Positions 29,144-39,559 of a stretch of DNA of 64,000 bases are shown here, in pieces. The DNA comes from Pseudanabaena frigida (GTDB lineage: Bacteria; Cyanobacteriota; Cyanobacteriia; Pseudanabaenales; Pseudanabaenaceae), in NCBI GenBank assembly GCA_003242085.1, contig QBML01000022.1, positions 28,397 through 92,396 on the forward strand, in the 5' to 3' direction. The notes beneath the pieces are model-generated. The model had not been told where the DNA came from, made no database searches, and saw only the letters and a program-made list of their open reading frames with translations. The stretch's first letter is position 1. Each line of letters begins with the position of its first letter. The position numbers were made by a program, and so were the translations under genes.

Positions 29144-30007
29144 TTAAAAATAAATTCCCAAGGCTCGATACTTAGGAGCAGATTTACAACGATTTATAAT
29201 TATTTGTGAATTCTTGATCCATAAATAATTATTACTTGATTGATTGATATCTGATAAATTTAATGCTCTATTAAATGGGTCGTAGCTTGCAGGTTGGAAC
29301 CCAGAATCTTGAAGAGATTTCTTTATGTCAGAATTAACTGTTTCCAATAAAATAGCTAGCAAAGAATCACATTTTAGGGTCTGAAATGCTCCTAATATTA
29401 CATCTGGCTCAAAGCCTTCTACATCAATTTTAATTAGTGTTGGTTGCAATTGCTTAAGCATACGATCGAGAGACTCAACGGGAACTTCTATCCATGTGCC
29501 TGAGTAATCAGAATTAACTACTTGGTTTGTGGTGTCGAGATCGGTGGAAAATTTTAGTAAGCCACTATTTTTTCCTGCGGCACAACAATGACTATCTACT
29601 AGGGAATTTATATTGTTAATGCTTATATTACGCTGTAGGCATTGAAAAGTTTTTGGCACTGGTTCGATCGCAAAACTATTAGCTCCAACGACTTTTGAGG
29701 CTAGTACTGTATAGGAACCAATATTTGCACCGACATCAACGAATAAATCGCCCGATCTCAGTAAATGCAAACAAAAAGCCATGTCTACAAATTCGTGCAG
29801 TCCAGTGTAAATATTCCCAGTTGCTCCAGTCATTCCTAATTCAACGATGAGTTGAGATTCACCAATAAAAGGAACAACAACTGGCATTTTTAAAATTCGA
29901 GATCCAATTTGCCATTTGAGCCAGCGGCTAATGGCATTTGGTAAATTACGTGATGCTAGTGGATGAGAATGGATAAATCGCCAAGTACGCAGGAATGAAT
30001 CGATCAC
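29144..30007 (-). CDS. FkbM family methyltransferase
   Basis: LFVDVGANIGSYTVLASKVVGANSFAIEPVPKTF…LIKIDVEGFEPDVILGA. Confidence 0.93.
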   Translation of the reverse strand: MIDSFLRTWRFIHSHPLASRNLPNAISRWLKWQIGSRILKMPVVVPFIGESQLIVELGMTGATGNIYTGLHEFVDMAFCLHLLRSGDLFVDVGANIGSYTVLASKVVGANSFAIEPVPKTFQCLQRNISINNINSLVDSHCCAAGKNSGLLKFSTDLDTTNQVVNSDYSGTWIEVPVESLDRMLKQLQPTLIKIDVEGFEPDVILGAFQTLKCDSLLAILLETVNSDIKKSLQDSGFQPASYDPFNRALNLSDINQSSNNYLWIKNSQIIINRCKSAPKYRALGIYF

Positions 30008-30062
30008 AGGTTTGATAGTTGATGATGAAATAATTACTTACAATTTAGGATTATGCGACTTC

Positions 30063-30120
30063 ATGAAGAACCGATTTTTTGTGGTGCGGTTTGCTGCACC
30101 ACAAAAAATCAGTTCTTCAT
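30063..30120. repeat. Intergenic palindrome, 25-bp arms
   Basis: ATGAAGAACCGATTTTTTGTGGTGC GGTTTGCT GCACCACAAAAAATCAGTTCTTCAT (24/25). Confidence 0.92.
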
Positions 30121-30121
30121 T

Positions 30122-31159
30122 TTAATGCATGTCCCTTAATGAGTTTTTGTATAGTAGTTCATACCGATCTACTATTTTGGCTGCTGAAAAATGGTCGATT
30201 ACCTTTTGACGGCAGTGGTTGCGATCGAGCTGTTGTATTTGATTTATTCTATTAACTGCTTCGCCTATATTCTTAACTAAATAACCATCTACTCCCTCTG
30301 TAACGATTTCTGTTAAGGCACCTCTTGGACAAGAAATTATAGGAGTGCCGCAGGCTAGAGCCTCTGCAAAGACGATACCAAAAGGCTCTTCCCATTCTAT
30401 TGGCACTAGTAAGGCTAAAGCTTGTCCTAGTAAATTATTTTTCTGTTCGTCATTTACAGTTCCTACATAATCAATTCCGTTCTTTCCAAGATGTGGTTCT
30501 ATTTCTTCTCGCCAGTATCTTCCTGATTCACCTGTTTCACTATAGTTACCTGCAATTATCAATCGCCTACCACTTTTTTGAGCAATCTCGATCGCTGTAT
30601 GCGCTCCTTTAATGCGCTCAATACGGCTGAGAAAGACTAGGGGGGCATCGGAGACAATGTTTGGTTGAAATGTATATTTTTCGGGTTCCACGCAGTTATA
30701 GATAGTTTGCCAAGCTCCGCCAGCATTTCGCCCAATTTGGCAAATACTGTTGCTACAACCTGTGAAAGTGAGAGATTTGCCAGCAAGTTTAGCTGCTAGC
30801 TTGACCGTGCGATCGCTAGGCTTGCGTTGATAAGACATGATCTTGGGTAAAGGCGATCTGAGAATTGGTAGCATATAAAAAATGCGTGAAAAGCTATGAA
30901 CGAGATCGGGTTGAAATTCCCGTACTGCTGACCATAGAGCGATCGTATTTTGTAAAGTATCAAACTTACTTTGCGATCGCTTCCCTCGCCAAGGAAAAAA
31001 TTTCGAAGCAGGTGATATTGATTCAGAATGCGCAATAAGCGCGACTTCATGACCTTTTTTCTGTAGCCCCTTTACTAATAAATCAACAATCCGCTCAATT
31101 CCACCATAGAATTTTGGCGGTACTGGAAGCTCGGGATCGGCGGTAAGGATTATACGCAT
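30122..31159 (-). CDS. Glycosyltransferase family 4
   Basis: PPKFYGGIERIVDLLVKGLQKKGHEV…PIEWEEPFGIVFAEALACGTPIISCPRGALTEIV. Confidence 0.93.
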   Translation of the reverse strand: MRIILTADPELPVPPKFYGGIERIVDLLVKGLQKKGHEVALIAHSESISPASKFFPWRGKRSQSKFDTLQNTIALWSAVREFQPDLVHSFSRIFYMLPILRSPLPKIMSYQRKPSDRTVKLAAKLAGKSLTFTGCSNSICQIGRNAGGAWQTIYNCVEPEKYTFQPNIVSDAPLVFLSRIERIKGAHTAIEIAQKSGRRLIIAGNYSETGESGRYWREEIEPHLGKNGIDYVGTVNDEQKNNLLGQALALLVPIEWEEPFGIVFAEALACGTPIISCPRGALTEIVTEGVDGYLVKNIGEAVNRINQIQQLDRNHCRQKVIDHFSAAKIVDRYELLYKNSLRDMH

Positions 31160-32389
31160 TTACTTAGAAATTGCTTTTTCAATTAGCTTCAAGATCGTAT
31201 CTTCTTGATTTTCCCAATTTAATTTTTCTTGCGCTGCTTCCAAAGCGGCTTTTTGTCTGTGTTTTAGCTTTTGCATGTTGTCGATCAAGCTATTTATAGC
31301 CTCTGCCAGTGCCATAAAGTCATTGCTGGGAATTAATTCTCCAATTTCAGGATACTGAGAGAGTATCTCATACTGTCCCTCCGTATTAGTGGCGACTATC
31401 GCTAAACCCGCTTGTAGATACTGAAAAAATTTATTTGTAATAGTAAGATTTCGACTGGAAATACTATTACACTCTAAGGCTAATCCTATATCGTGTTCGG
31501 CTATTCGAGAAAGTAATTCATCGTTAGGAACTGTGGGATGAATAAATAGGCGATCTCGACACTCTGGAGGAACTTGTGACTCTAGCCATTGACGAGAGAC
31601 TTCTGGATAATTACCTCGCAGATGAATTTCTACGCTCTTATTAATATAAGGCAGTGATTGAAAAAGAACTTCTAAACCTCTACCTTGTCCAATAGTTTGC
31701 GAAAACCAGTGAATCGAAGCTAAGTCTAAATTTTGGCGATCGCGAATTTGTGCGTCAATCTGCGATCGTTCCGACCAAGGGAAGGAATTATAAATAGCTG
31801 TTGGTTTCGGCACTTGGTAGGCTTTTGCTAGGGCTTCAGCTAAGGAATGAGAAGTCGTTAGGCAGTATTTGCATTCATTTATTAATTGGTTTTCAAGACT
31901 TTTTAATATATCGATTGGGCGATCGATACGCGCATTTGGTAACAGATCTTCAGAGAACCAATCCTCAAAATCTACTCCAACATTAAATCCTCGATCTAAT
32001 AGTTGCTTTCCTACCCACATTCCTCCTTCTGAATGGACGATAGTAATATCTGCACTAACTTCTTGAGCATACTTTAACATTGCTCTTGTTCCATAGCTTA
32101 ATAGTTCAGGCAAAAAAACTCCAAACCTTCTGAAAATCTCTTTAGCTATTCTTGTTTGTAGTCTAATCCAATAGTTAGTAAATCGTCGGTTAGGTTGAAA
32201 ATCAACAATAGCGTTAAATCGAAATTTTTGGTTAGTTAATAACAAGCGATCGCGCTCAATAAATACTGGCTCAAACCAAAAGCCCCCAATAATAACATCA
32301 TAGCCAGCATTAGCTAAAACTCGGGCCTCTTTTTGGGCACGCGGTGCACTACATAAATGGCCACCTATCAAGATAAGAATCTTTAACAT
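31160..32389 (-). CDS. Glycosyltransferase (GT4-like)
   Basis: HLCSAPRAQKEARVLANAGYDVIIGG…FFQYLQAGLAIVATNTEGQYEIL. Confidence 0.85.
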   Translation of the reverse strand: MLKILILIGGHLCSAPRAQKEARVLANAGYDVIIGGFWFEPVFIERDRLLLTNQKFRFNAIVDFQPNRRFTNYWIRLQTRIAKEIFRRFGVFLPELLSYGTRAMLKYAQEVSADITIVHSEGGMWVGKQLLDRGFNVGVDFEDWFSEDLLPNARIDRPIDILKSLENQLINECKYCLTTSHSLAEALAKAYQVPKPTAIYNSFPWSERSQIDAQIRDRQNLDLASIHWFSQTIGQGRGLEVLFQSLPYINKSVEIHLRGNYPEVSRQWLESQVPPECRDRLFIHPTVPNDELLSRIAEHDIGLALECNSISSRNLTITNKFFQYLQAGLAIVATNTEGQYEILSQYPEIGELIPSNDFMALAEAINSLIDNMQKLKHRQKAALEAAQEKLNWENQEDTILKLIEKAISK

Positions 32390-32417
32390 GTTGTATTAAT
32401 TATCATAATTAATAGTG

Positions 32418-32536
32418 ACTATAGGAATCCTAAATCATTCGTAAAAGTTAGGGCATTTGCTTTGCTAAGTCAACAATTATTATTTCTAGCTGAGCAAAAC
32501 AGATGCCTCTTTCATATCATTTAGAATTGCTATAGT
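32418..32536. mobile_element. MITE-like inverted repeat, copy 2 (degenerate)
   Basis: Termini ACTATAGGAATCCTAAATCATTCG / CATATCATTTAGAATTGCTATAGT, 19/24 complementary; shares CCTAAAT…TTGCTATA ends with copy at 7142-7258. Confidence 0.55.
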
Positions 32537-32582
32537 AATTCTAAAAATTTATATTGTAATGTACAGTAATTTGCAATGGACA

Positions 32583-33566
32583 TTACAAAGTTCTAATGCT
32601 GTTTCTTAAGAAAGAATAAGCTTCTTTTTGGCGTTTTTTTGATTGCAGTATAAAAAATGATGATAGTGGTCTTCTAATAAGTGTTAAAAGAAATCTTAGC
32701 TTTAAAATAATGGAGCCTTGCTTCCAGAGAGGTTTAGCTTCCGAAAATACTAATGCTGTATATAATAAAGAAGTATAGAGCTGTTTTTGACTATACAAGG
32801 TTCGTTGCCAAAGTGAATTTGCTAAGTGTTCTCTCTCAGCATTAGAGGCAACTTCAAATATAGAACCAATTAATAAAACTTGATAAATACCCCATCTAGA
32901 TTTATCAACAGATCTATAAGAATCGATTGTTTCTGAATAATTAACAAGGGGCTTGTTCACTAATAAAATTGGGTGAGGAATTACTCGCTCACGAAAATGC
33001 TCGGTAACGTCTATGGGGATTGAGATCGGAGTCTGCCAATCAGATGCATTTTTTGTTCTCCAAAGCATCGAACTATTACAGATTTTAGCGGAGCCGCATT
33101 TGTCGGATAAGTTATATTCAAATACATCAAAATCGCGATCGTTGCACCAAATAGTTTTATTGGTATTTAACCAACTTCCATTCTGTTGCTCTTTCCATAT
33201 CTTTTCGTTTGCACAAGCGAGCTCAATATGAGGAAATCCGTTCAAAGCAGAAATCATACATTCTAAAAAATCCTCTTCATACCAGTTATCATCTTCTAGT
33301 AATGAAGCATAAGTAGTCTCTGAAGAGCGAAAAGCATAATTAAAGTTTTCAGTTCCACCCCTATGAACCTGTGGCTCAGCAAGAGATATTCTAGGCTCAT
33401 TCAAACTGCTAATTAACTCTGCAACCCCTCCGTCAAGAGGATCGTCATTAATCACTTCAGCGATCCAATGTTTATAAGTTTGTCCAATTAGACTTTGTAA
33501 TGCTCTAGCCAGAAGGTGAGTTCGTCTGTAGGTTACAACATGAATTTTTACATATTGGACTGTCAT
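32583..33566 (-). CDS. Glycosyltransferase family 2
   Basis: VVTYRRTHLLARALQSLIGQTYKHWIAEVINDDPLDGG…LLEDDNWYEEDFLECM. Confidence 0.88.
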   Translation of the reverse strand: MTVQYVKIHVVTYRRTHLLARALQSLIGQTYKHWIAEVINDDPLDGGVAELISSLNEPRISLAEPQVHRGGTENFNYAFRSSETTYASLLEDDNWYEEDFLECMISALNGFPHIELACANEKIWKEQQNGSWLNTNKTIWCNDRDFDVFEYNLSDKCGSAKICNSSMLWRTKNASDWQTPISIPIDVTEHFRERVIPHPILLVNKPLVNYSETIDSYRSVDKSRWGIYQVLLIGSIFEVASNAEREHLANSLWQRTLYSQKQLYTSLLYTALVFSEAKPLWKQGSIILKLRFLLTLIRRPLSSFFILQSKKRQKEAYSFLRNSIRTL

Positions 33567-33580
33567 TTTTTCCTGTTTAT

Positions 33581-34588
33581 CTACGTTAGAGAACTAACCT
33601 TCTTATTTTTAAGGCGATCCATAGCTATTTTTCTATATCCAAACCGATATAAAAATGATTGCAAGATTTTAGCTTGCTTCCAGCCTAAAATCGATGTTAA
33701 TAATTCAAAAGATGGACTGCCAACTGGTTTTAAATTGCTACCACCAAATTCTTTAACTTTCATCGATGCTTTTTGTAGTAAATCTGACGCATCAGGATAA
33801 ACCTCATATACGAAACGTTGAAATACCATAGCGCAGACTCTTCTAGTTCTAAAACTATCTTCTACATTTAATAAATTATTTGTACATAGGTTCAACGATA
33901 GAAATTGAGATTCCCTAGCCCTTTGAAAACGAGAATCACTGAGACTATGGAGGTTTCCCGATCGATAGTAGGATTTTGCCCCCTGACAAAACTTTACTCC
34001 TTCACTTGCGAGGATAACTCGGCAAAAGTATTCACCATCATCATTTAATGAAATATCTTCATTCCAATAACCAACTTTCTCTAAAATTTTACGCGGGACA
34101 AGCCAAGCTGCTGGATGCATCATTAAGTTATTTTCCCAAGCACAAACTAGCCAGTCAACTGGATTCATGTCTGACCAGAGACTTTGATGCGTAAACAATG
34201 CCTCAGATGATGTTTGGTAAAATCTAGCCCATTCACCAGATAATACATACTCTGAATTGCAATCAAACTCTAAAAGTTTTAGTTGCTGTTTAATTTTATC
34301 AGGAGCTAATAAGTCATCAGCATCTAGATATTGAATAAAATCTCCTTGAGCTTCATTTAAAGCTCTATTTCTAGCAGCACTAGCTCCTTGGTTTTGTTGA
34401 CTGATTACCTTAACTTTAGATGATTGAAAATTTTGAGCGATCGCTAAACTACGATCCGTTGAGCCATCATCCACTAGAATGATCTCCGTATTCTCCCATG
34501 TTTGACTGAGAGCAGACTCTAAAGCTTGAGGCAACCATCTATCTGCATTAAAGCAAGGAATAAGTATTGAGACTAACGATTTTTTCAT
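33581..34588 (-). CDS. Glycosyltransferase family 2
   Basis: VSILIPCFNADRWLPQALESALSQTWENTEIILVDDGSTDRSL…YLDADDLLAPDKI. Confidence 0.94.
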   Translation of the reverse strand: MKKSLVSILIPCFNADRWLPQALESALSQTWENTEIILVDDGSTDRSLAIAQNFQSSKVKVISQQNQGASAARNRALNEAQGDFIQYLDADDLLAPDKIKQQLKLLEFDCNSEYVLSGEWARFYQTSSEALFTHQSLWSDMNPVDWLVCAWENNLMMHPAAWLVPRKILEKVGYWNEDISLNDDGEYFCRVILASEGVKFCQGAKSYYRSGNLHSLSDSRFQRARESQFLSLNLCTNNLLNVEDSFRTRRVCAMVFQRFVYEVYPDASDLLQKASMKVKEFGGSNLKPVGSPSFELLTSILGWKQAKILQSFLYRFGYRKIAMDRLKNKKVSSLT

Positions 34589-34640
34589 CTTAATAGATAT
34601 TTAAAACAAGAGTAGTGCTAAAGATGTCAGGATTTTAGAT

Positions 34641-34675
34641 TTAGGATAGACGGCGCAAAGCGCCATCTATCCTAA
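34641..34675. repeat. Intergenic palindrome
   Basis: TTAGGATAGACGGCG CAAAG CGCCATCTATCCTAA. Confidence 0.85.
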
Positions 34676-34685
34676 CCGATCGCTA

Positions 34686-35681
34686 TCAAAATAAGGTTAG
34701 ATCGTCTCTTTGCAGTAAACCTTGTATGATTTGTTTTGGGATTGGTTTAAACAAATGTTTGTATATTTTTTGAATATATCTAAATTCATAACATCGCAAC
34801 TGCCAAAAGTTGACTGATTCATAAGCCTTCCAGATTTTTTTGTTGTAATCATCTTCCCAAAGTTTTTGATAACCTTCATTTACAGATTTGGCATCTGGTT
34901 GCACCCTAGAAACTGCAAGTGGATAACGAAGATGACTCTTCGATCTTTTAACCACTAATCTTAACCATAGTTCTGCGTCAACGGCACAGTTTAAGTCTTC
35001 CCATATAGGTTGATGGATACTTTTCTTCCAGAACGCAGCATGAGAAGGAATAATTCCTCCAAACCGTAAATATCTATCAAGGACAAGGAAGCTTTGGGTA
35101 TAGCTCAGCCATTTTTTGTTCTCGTCGAGTGTTAAAGAATCTCCATAGATAAAATCTTTGTTGACTTCGACAAACTGTTTCGCAACTTTATAAAGACAAT
35201 TAGGAGAATAGAAGTCATCACTATTGATCCAACCGAAGTAATCACCACTAGCAAGACTGAATCCAAGATTAATTGCATGTCCTTGACCGCGATCTTTTTT
35301 GCTTTGCCAAAAGCTCAACCAAGGACTATATTTTTCTAATATCTCAATCGTGTTGTCAGTAGAACCTCCATCACAGACAATAAATTCTAAGTTCGGATAA
35401 TTTTGTAGTAGAACGGAACGAATTGTCTCTTCAACGTATTTACCTTGGTTGTAACTGGGCATTACAATTGAGATTTTAGGAGCCAAAAAGCTTTCTCCGA
35501 AATTGATTTTAGTTTCTACAGTCCAAGGCCATCCAGTTCTATCTTTTGGTGATGGTAATTCTTTTAACAATCCTACTTCGGAGAAAGGAACATTTCGCAA
35601 TGGAGTACTCACGCCTTGTGATGCAAAATAATCACGATAATCTTTTAAATTTGGTACTGATATTGGATGTTTAGTTAACAT
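34686..35681 (-). CDS. Glycosyltransferase family 2
   Basis: ISIVMPSYNQGKYVEETIRSVLLQNYPNLEFIVCDGGSTDNTIEIL…GWINSDDFY. Confidence 0.94.
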   Translation of the reverse strand: MLTKHPISVPNLKDYRDYFASQGVSTPLRNVPFSEVGLLKELPSPKDRTGWPWTVETKINFGESFLAPKISIVMPSYNQGKYVEETIRSVLLQNYPNLEFIVCDGGSTDNTIEILEKYSPWLSFWQSKKDRGQGHAINLGFSLASGDYFGWINSDDFYSPNCLYKVAKQFVEVNKDFIYGDSLTLDENKKWLSYTQSFLVLDRYLRFGGIIPSHAAFWKKSIHQPIWEDLNCAVDAELWLRLVVKRSKSHLRYPLAVSRVQPDAKSVNEGYQKLWEDDYNKKIWKAYESVNFWQLRCYEFRYIQKIYKHLFKPIPKQIIQGLLQRDDLTLF

Positions 35682-35718
35682 TTATTAGCTATTAGATATA
35701 TAACTTCCGCTTAGCAAC

Positions 35719-36729
35719 CTAAAATAAGCTTTTGCAATTATGTTGCACAATGTGCTTCCATCCATATCGGAAGTACCAAGATTTAGAATCTGCAACATAA
35801 TGATGTAGTACAGCTTTAGGCTGGATCACCTCAGCACAGCTTGGCATAACAATATATTCTTTAGCAGGAACAATAACACAAGACTTACCAGCTATGAGCA
35901 TTGCCACAAGAGCCTGCTCTTGGTAGTAGCTAGTTCCTTGCTGTTCAATCATAGTTTTACACCAATATTCTAGTTTTTCCCAATCAATATCCTCACTTTT
36001 TAGTCCACAAATTCCTACATTTACCCGCTCAGGTATTACTGAATTTGCGAGAGTAGTCATTAAATCTAGTGAATAGCCATAGGCAGTTTGTACATCCACC
36101 ATATGACAAGGTTGACTTGGATTATTTAGCCAATCCATCAAAACGTGAGGCGTTCTAAAAAACAACATATCAGAATCAAGGACTAGTTTCCAGCCCTGCG
36201 AACCAATATGAATGTCCGTAATTTTTCTTATGTGAGGATAGTTAAGACGACGTTCTCTTAAATAAGGAAACTTGTTTTGTGGAAGATATCGATCTATGTA
36301 CTCTTCGATCGCTGAATTAAGAATAATTTTTGCATTGGGGAAAATTCTAACAATCTCTTCTTGATGTTGTTTCTTTAACGAGCCATCATCATATATAACT
36401 GGTCGTAATATATTATTGGTCTGCTGCGACATTGAGTAAGCACAGAAACAAGTCTGATACCAGAATTTTCTCCCAGTTAAAAAATGTATGTTTAATGCAT
36501 TTATGTCCTTTTGTGTAACATCAAATTTGGTTGTTAAATTATAGGTTGATTTTTCCATTTGCAGTTGACCCTGAAAATCTGCATACATATCAAACACACT
36601 TCTATGGGCTAGTTTTTGTATGAAAGATTTTGGGGCGTAGTAAAGTTTATAAGCAATTACTCCAAGCTTTAATTTTTTTGATAGATTGCGGATGATTTGA
36701 GATTTCATAGAAATTAATATAGGTAGCAA
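35719..36729 (-). CDS. Putative glycosyltransferase (GT-A, DxD)
   Basis: WKLVLDSDMLFFRTPHVLMDWLNN; cluster context. Confidence 0.65.
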   Translation of the reverse strand: MLPILISMKSQIIRNLSKKLKLGVIAYKLYYAPKSFIQKLAHRSVFDMYADFQGQLQMEKSTYNLTTKFDVTQKDINALNIHFLTGRKFWYQTCFCAYSMSQQTNNILRPVIYDDGSLKKQHQEEIVRIFPNAKIILNSAIEEYIDRYLPQNKFPYLRERRLNYPHIRKITDIHIGSQGWKLVLDSDMLFFRTPHVLMDWLNNPSQPCHMVDVQTAYGYSLDLMTTLANSVIPERVNVGICGLKSEDIDWEKLEYWCKTMIEQQGTSYYQEQALVAMLIAGKSCVIVPAKEYIVMPSCAEVIQPKAVLHHYVADSKSWYFRYGWKHIVQHNCKSLF

Positions 36730-36793
36730 GGGTCAGTTATACCTAATAAATGAATAGTAAATTCTATCTAGGAATTTTTTAGTAGTTCAGTAT

Positions 36794-37741
36794 TCAGCCA
36801 TCTAAATCAGCAAGTCCTTCAAATGTACCGCATGTACCTCTCCAGCTTACAAAAGCACTAGGACTTTTCCATGCTTGACAATTAAAAAAAGACTTTAGTT
36901 TTCTTGGCAAAACGCTCCATCTAGGGATTTTCTCCCAAGGTCTAATGTTATGGGAATCTAATACTTGAATCCAAGAAAGAGACGCAGCATAGTTTAATCG
37001 AGCGAGATACTCTTTTGTGAGACGATTGGCGGAAATTAGGTGACTTAATTGTAACTGAGGGAAATATCCAACACCCCAGCCAGAGTCTAACAATGTCAAG
37101 TTAATATCGCAATCTCCGCCTGAACGTAGGCTTTTACCCGTTCGATCTAATTCCAGTCTCTTAGGATCTTTTGCAACACTATTGGCATAGTATATTGCTG
37201 CTTCTCTTTGTAGAGTCATACCCGCTCCAATTGGGGCAAATGATGGATAATATTTCTCTTGGTTAGGGGAGTGACTATAGAAATATGTTTGTACATCTTC
37301 GCCTAAATCTCGAAGCGCTAAGCAAACCCAAAAGTCTTTAATCCAAGCTTCTGGAGAAATTTCAAATTCGGGTAACGACTTCCCACCGATCGCACCCAAG
37401 TTAGGATATTTAGAAAATATACTAACTATATTTTCTAAATAGTTTGGATCGAGAACGTTATCGTCATCTACAAATACGATGTAGTTACCTTGGCTAGCTT
37501 GAATTCCTGCCAATCTTGCTCGGGTCAGTCCTAAATTTTTTTCAATAATAATCTTTGAATAATTAAGCCAAGATATATCAAAACTTGGAATATATTGAGG
37601 ATCTGGAGTGGCATTATCAACGATAATTAGCTCCCAAATATTATTTATAAGTGTTTGTTCTTGTAACCCATTAAGTGTTCTTTGAAAATACATCTGGTTA
37701 GGATTATGAGTGCAGATAATAACGGAAATAAGAGGGTTCAT
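36794..37741 (-). CDS. Glycosyltransferase family 2
   Basis: MNPLISVIICTHNPNQMYFQRTLNGLQEQ…YIVFVDDDNVLDPNYLE; start corrected to 37741, ATGA overlap with upstream gene. Confidence 0.92.
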   Translation of the reverse strand: MNPLISVIICTHNPNQMYFQRTLNGLQEQTLINNIWELIIVDNATPDPQYIPSFDISWLNYSKIIIEKNLGLTRARLAGIQASQGNYIVFVDDDNVLDPNYLENIVSIFSKYPNLGAIGGKSLPEFEISPEAWIKDFWVCLALRDLGEDVQTYFYSHSPNQEKYYPSFAPIGAGMTLQREAAIYYANSVAKDPKRLELDRTGKSLRSGGDCDINLTLLDSGWGVGYFPQLQLSHLISANRLTKEYLARLNYAASLSWIQVLDSHNIRPWEKIPRWSVLPRKLKSFFNCQAWKSPSAFVSWRGTCGTFEGLADLDG

Positions 37742-38331
37742 AGACGAGTTCTTATAACTTTTGCAGGAATCCCAACAGCGATTGAGTATGGAGCTAAATC
37801 TTTTGTTACAACTGCTCCAGCACCAACTATACATCCATTTCCAATAGTTATGCCACCTAAAACGGTAACCCCAGCTCCAAGCCAAACGTCGTCGCCAATA
37901 GTAACGGGCAAAAGAATGTCAGGTTGCGATCTGATTCTAGTATTTTTGCTAGGAATAGTATGGTTTGAAGAGATAATTTTACAGTGAGTTGCAATCAAAG
38001 TATCTCTACCAATTTTGACTCCTCCATTGCCATAAATTATTGTGTATGGCCCTATAAAAACGTTCTCATCTATATCGATCGCTCCACCCCAACATTCCAA
38101 ATTCACCCCGTTACAAATTTCGGATTTTGCACGTATATTTATTTCCCCTTTCTTCCCTTGAGATAACCCTAATTTCACTGTTACATTTTTTCCTACCAAG
38201 CAATCAGAGTCAATTTTTATGCCGATTTCTTTTAATATAAATATTCTGAAGGAGTTACTGATGGGAGATATCCTGTTGATAAAAATCTCTAAAATGGACT
38301 TATTCAAATAAGGAATAATAGACAGTAACAT
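37738..38331 (-). CDS. Left-handed beta-helix (hexapeptide) acyltransferase
   Basis: NVFIGPYTIIYGNGGVKIGRDTLIATHCKIISSNHTIP…IGDDVWLGAGVTVLGGITIGNGCIVGAGAVVTKDL. Confidence 0.93.
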   Translation of the reverse strand: MLLSIIPYLNKSILEIFINRISPISNSFRIFILKEIGIKIDSDCLVGKNVTVKLGLSQGKKGEINIRAKSEICNGVNLECWGGAIDIDENVFIGPYTIIYGNGGVKIGRDTLIATHCKIISSNHTIPSKNTRIRSQPDILLPVTIGDDVWLGAGVTVLGGITIGNGCIVGAGAVVTKDLAPYSIAVGIPAKVIRTRL

Positions 38332-38359
38332 AATAATTATATGTTTGAGTTATAAATAA

Positions 38360-39559
38360 TTATTTGTTTCCATTCGCGATCGCTAAAAAACGGTAGGCAA
38401 ATTCTTGAGTTTCTTGAGCATTTCTATCTCTTGCTAAAGCTTCTTGCTCCAGATCGGGTGTGACGATCGGACTATTCCAACATTCATCAATTAAGTGTGC
38501 TAACTGCTGAGGGGAATGCCGTTCAAAAAAACTGCTATTAGGTGGATTTTGCTCTAAATGTACGGAGAAATCGGATAAAAGCATTGTCTTGCCAAGACAT
38601 CTAGCATCTTCTACAACCGTGCTCCAACCTTCAAACAACGATGGTTGGATTACGGCAATAGAGCGTCTCATTAACTGCATTTGATCCTGCTTAGGTATTA
38701 AACCTAATAAATATGTTTGAGATTCTAAACTATATTCTTGAATTGTTTTAAGAATAGTATCCATATAGTTAGGATTTCGATAATCCTCAGTACTACCTGT
38801 ATAGGCTATAACTGGATAGATCGATTTGCTTTTTAATATTTTCAGAGCTTCAAAAATTATGCCATGATTTTTGTGTTGCCAAAATTGATTACTTACTAAG
38901 AAAAACCGATCTGGCAAACTATACTTTTGCTGTATTGCGATCGCATCCTCTTTATACCAAGCTTCCTGTAAAGAAGTTCTAAATTGTAAAACCTCAACTT
39001 TAGTTTTTGAATTGGGAAAAAATGTTTGGAAATCTTTAGCTGCACTATTACTACTTAAGACAACTCTTTGACTTGATGTGGCTATCTTTTTAAATGATTT
39101 ATCCCTATCGATAATTTCTGATTCTGTAAACAAATGCGGTAAATATTTGTGTTGAAAATCAGCGATCCAAGGACATCCATGTAGGTTTAATTTTTCTTCT
39201 CTTGTTGATGTTTGATATGGATAAATAAAATCAATACCAACCTTTTGCAAAAAGTCTGACATTCGAGGATTAGCTTCTCTCAAGAAAATATTTCTTGCTT
39301 TCCATCGTAAGCGATCGATTAGATTGCGAGATTTTAATTCTCTATCTAAATCATAGGTAGTATTTAAAAAAGGTTCTAATTGATTAAGGATATCAGGATT
39401 GATAGATTTTTTACTATAGAGCAAACAAACTTCAAAGGTTTGCTTAACTTCAGAAGGCAAATTAATTAATGCTAAAATAATATTTTTAATATACTCAGAT
39501 CCGCCAATCCATTCTTTGCCACCTAACATTATCAAACCGATTCTTAGAGGCTTTTTCAT
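38360..39559 (-). CDS. Glycosyltransferase family 4
   Basis: PDRFFLVSNQFWQHKNHGIIFEALKIL…AVIQPSLFEGWSTVVEDARCLGKTMLLSD; start at MKKPLRIG. Confidence 0.92.
   Translation of the reverse strand: MKKPLRIGLIMLGGKEWIGGSEYIKNIILALINLPSEVKQTFEVCLLYSKKSINPDILNQLEPFLNTTYDLDRELKSRNLIDRLRWKARNIFLREANPRMSDFLQKVGIDFIYPYQTSTREEKLNLHGCPWIADFQHKYLPHLFTESEIIDRDKSFKKIATSSQRVVLSSNSAAKDFQTFFPNSKTKVEVLQFRTSLQEAWYKEDAIAIQQKYSLPDRFFLVSNQFWQHKNHGIIFEALKILKSKSIYPVIAYTGSTEDYRNPNYMDTILKTIQEYSLESQTYLLGLIPKQDQMQLMRRSIAVIQPSLFEGWSTVVEDARCLGKTMLLSDFSVHLEQNPPNSSFFERHSPQQLAHLIDECWNSPIVTPDLEQEALARDRNAQETQEFAYRFLAIANGNK

Noticed and set aside
37742-37885. N-terminal extension MAWSWGYRFRWHNYWKW… of the 36794 GT2 ORF
   Set aside because: Trp/Cys-rich out-of-frame reading of the upstream acyltransferase; GT2 fold starts at MNPLISVIICTHN with an ATGA overlap
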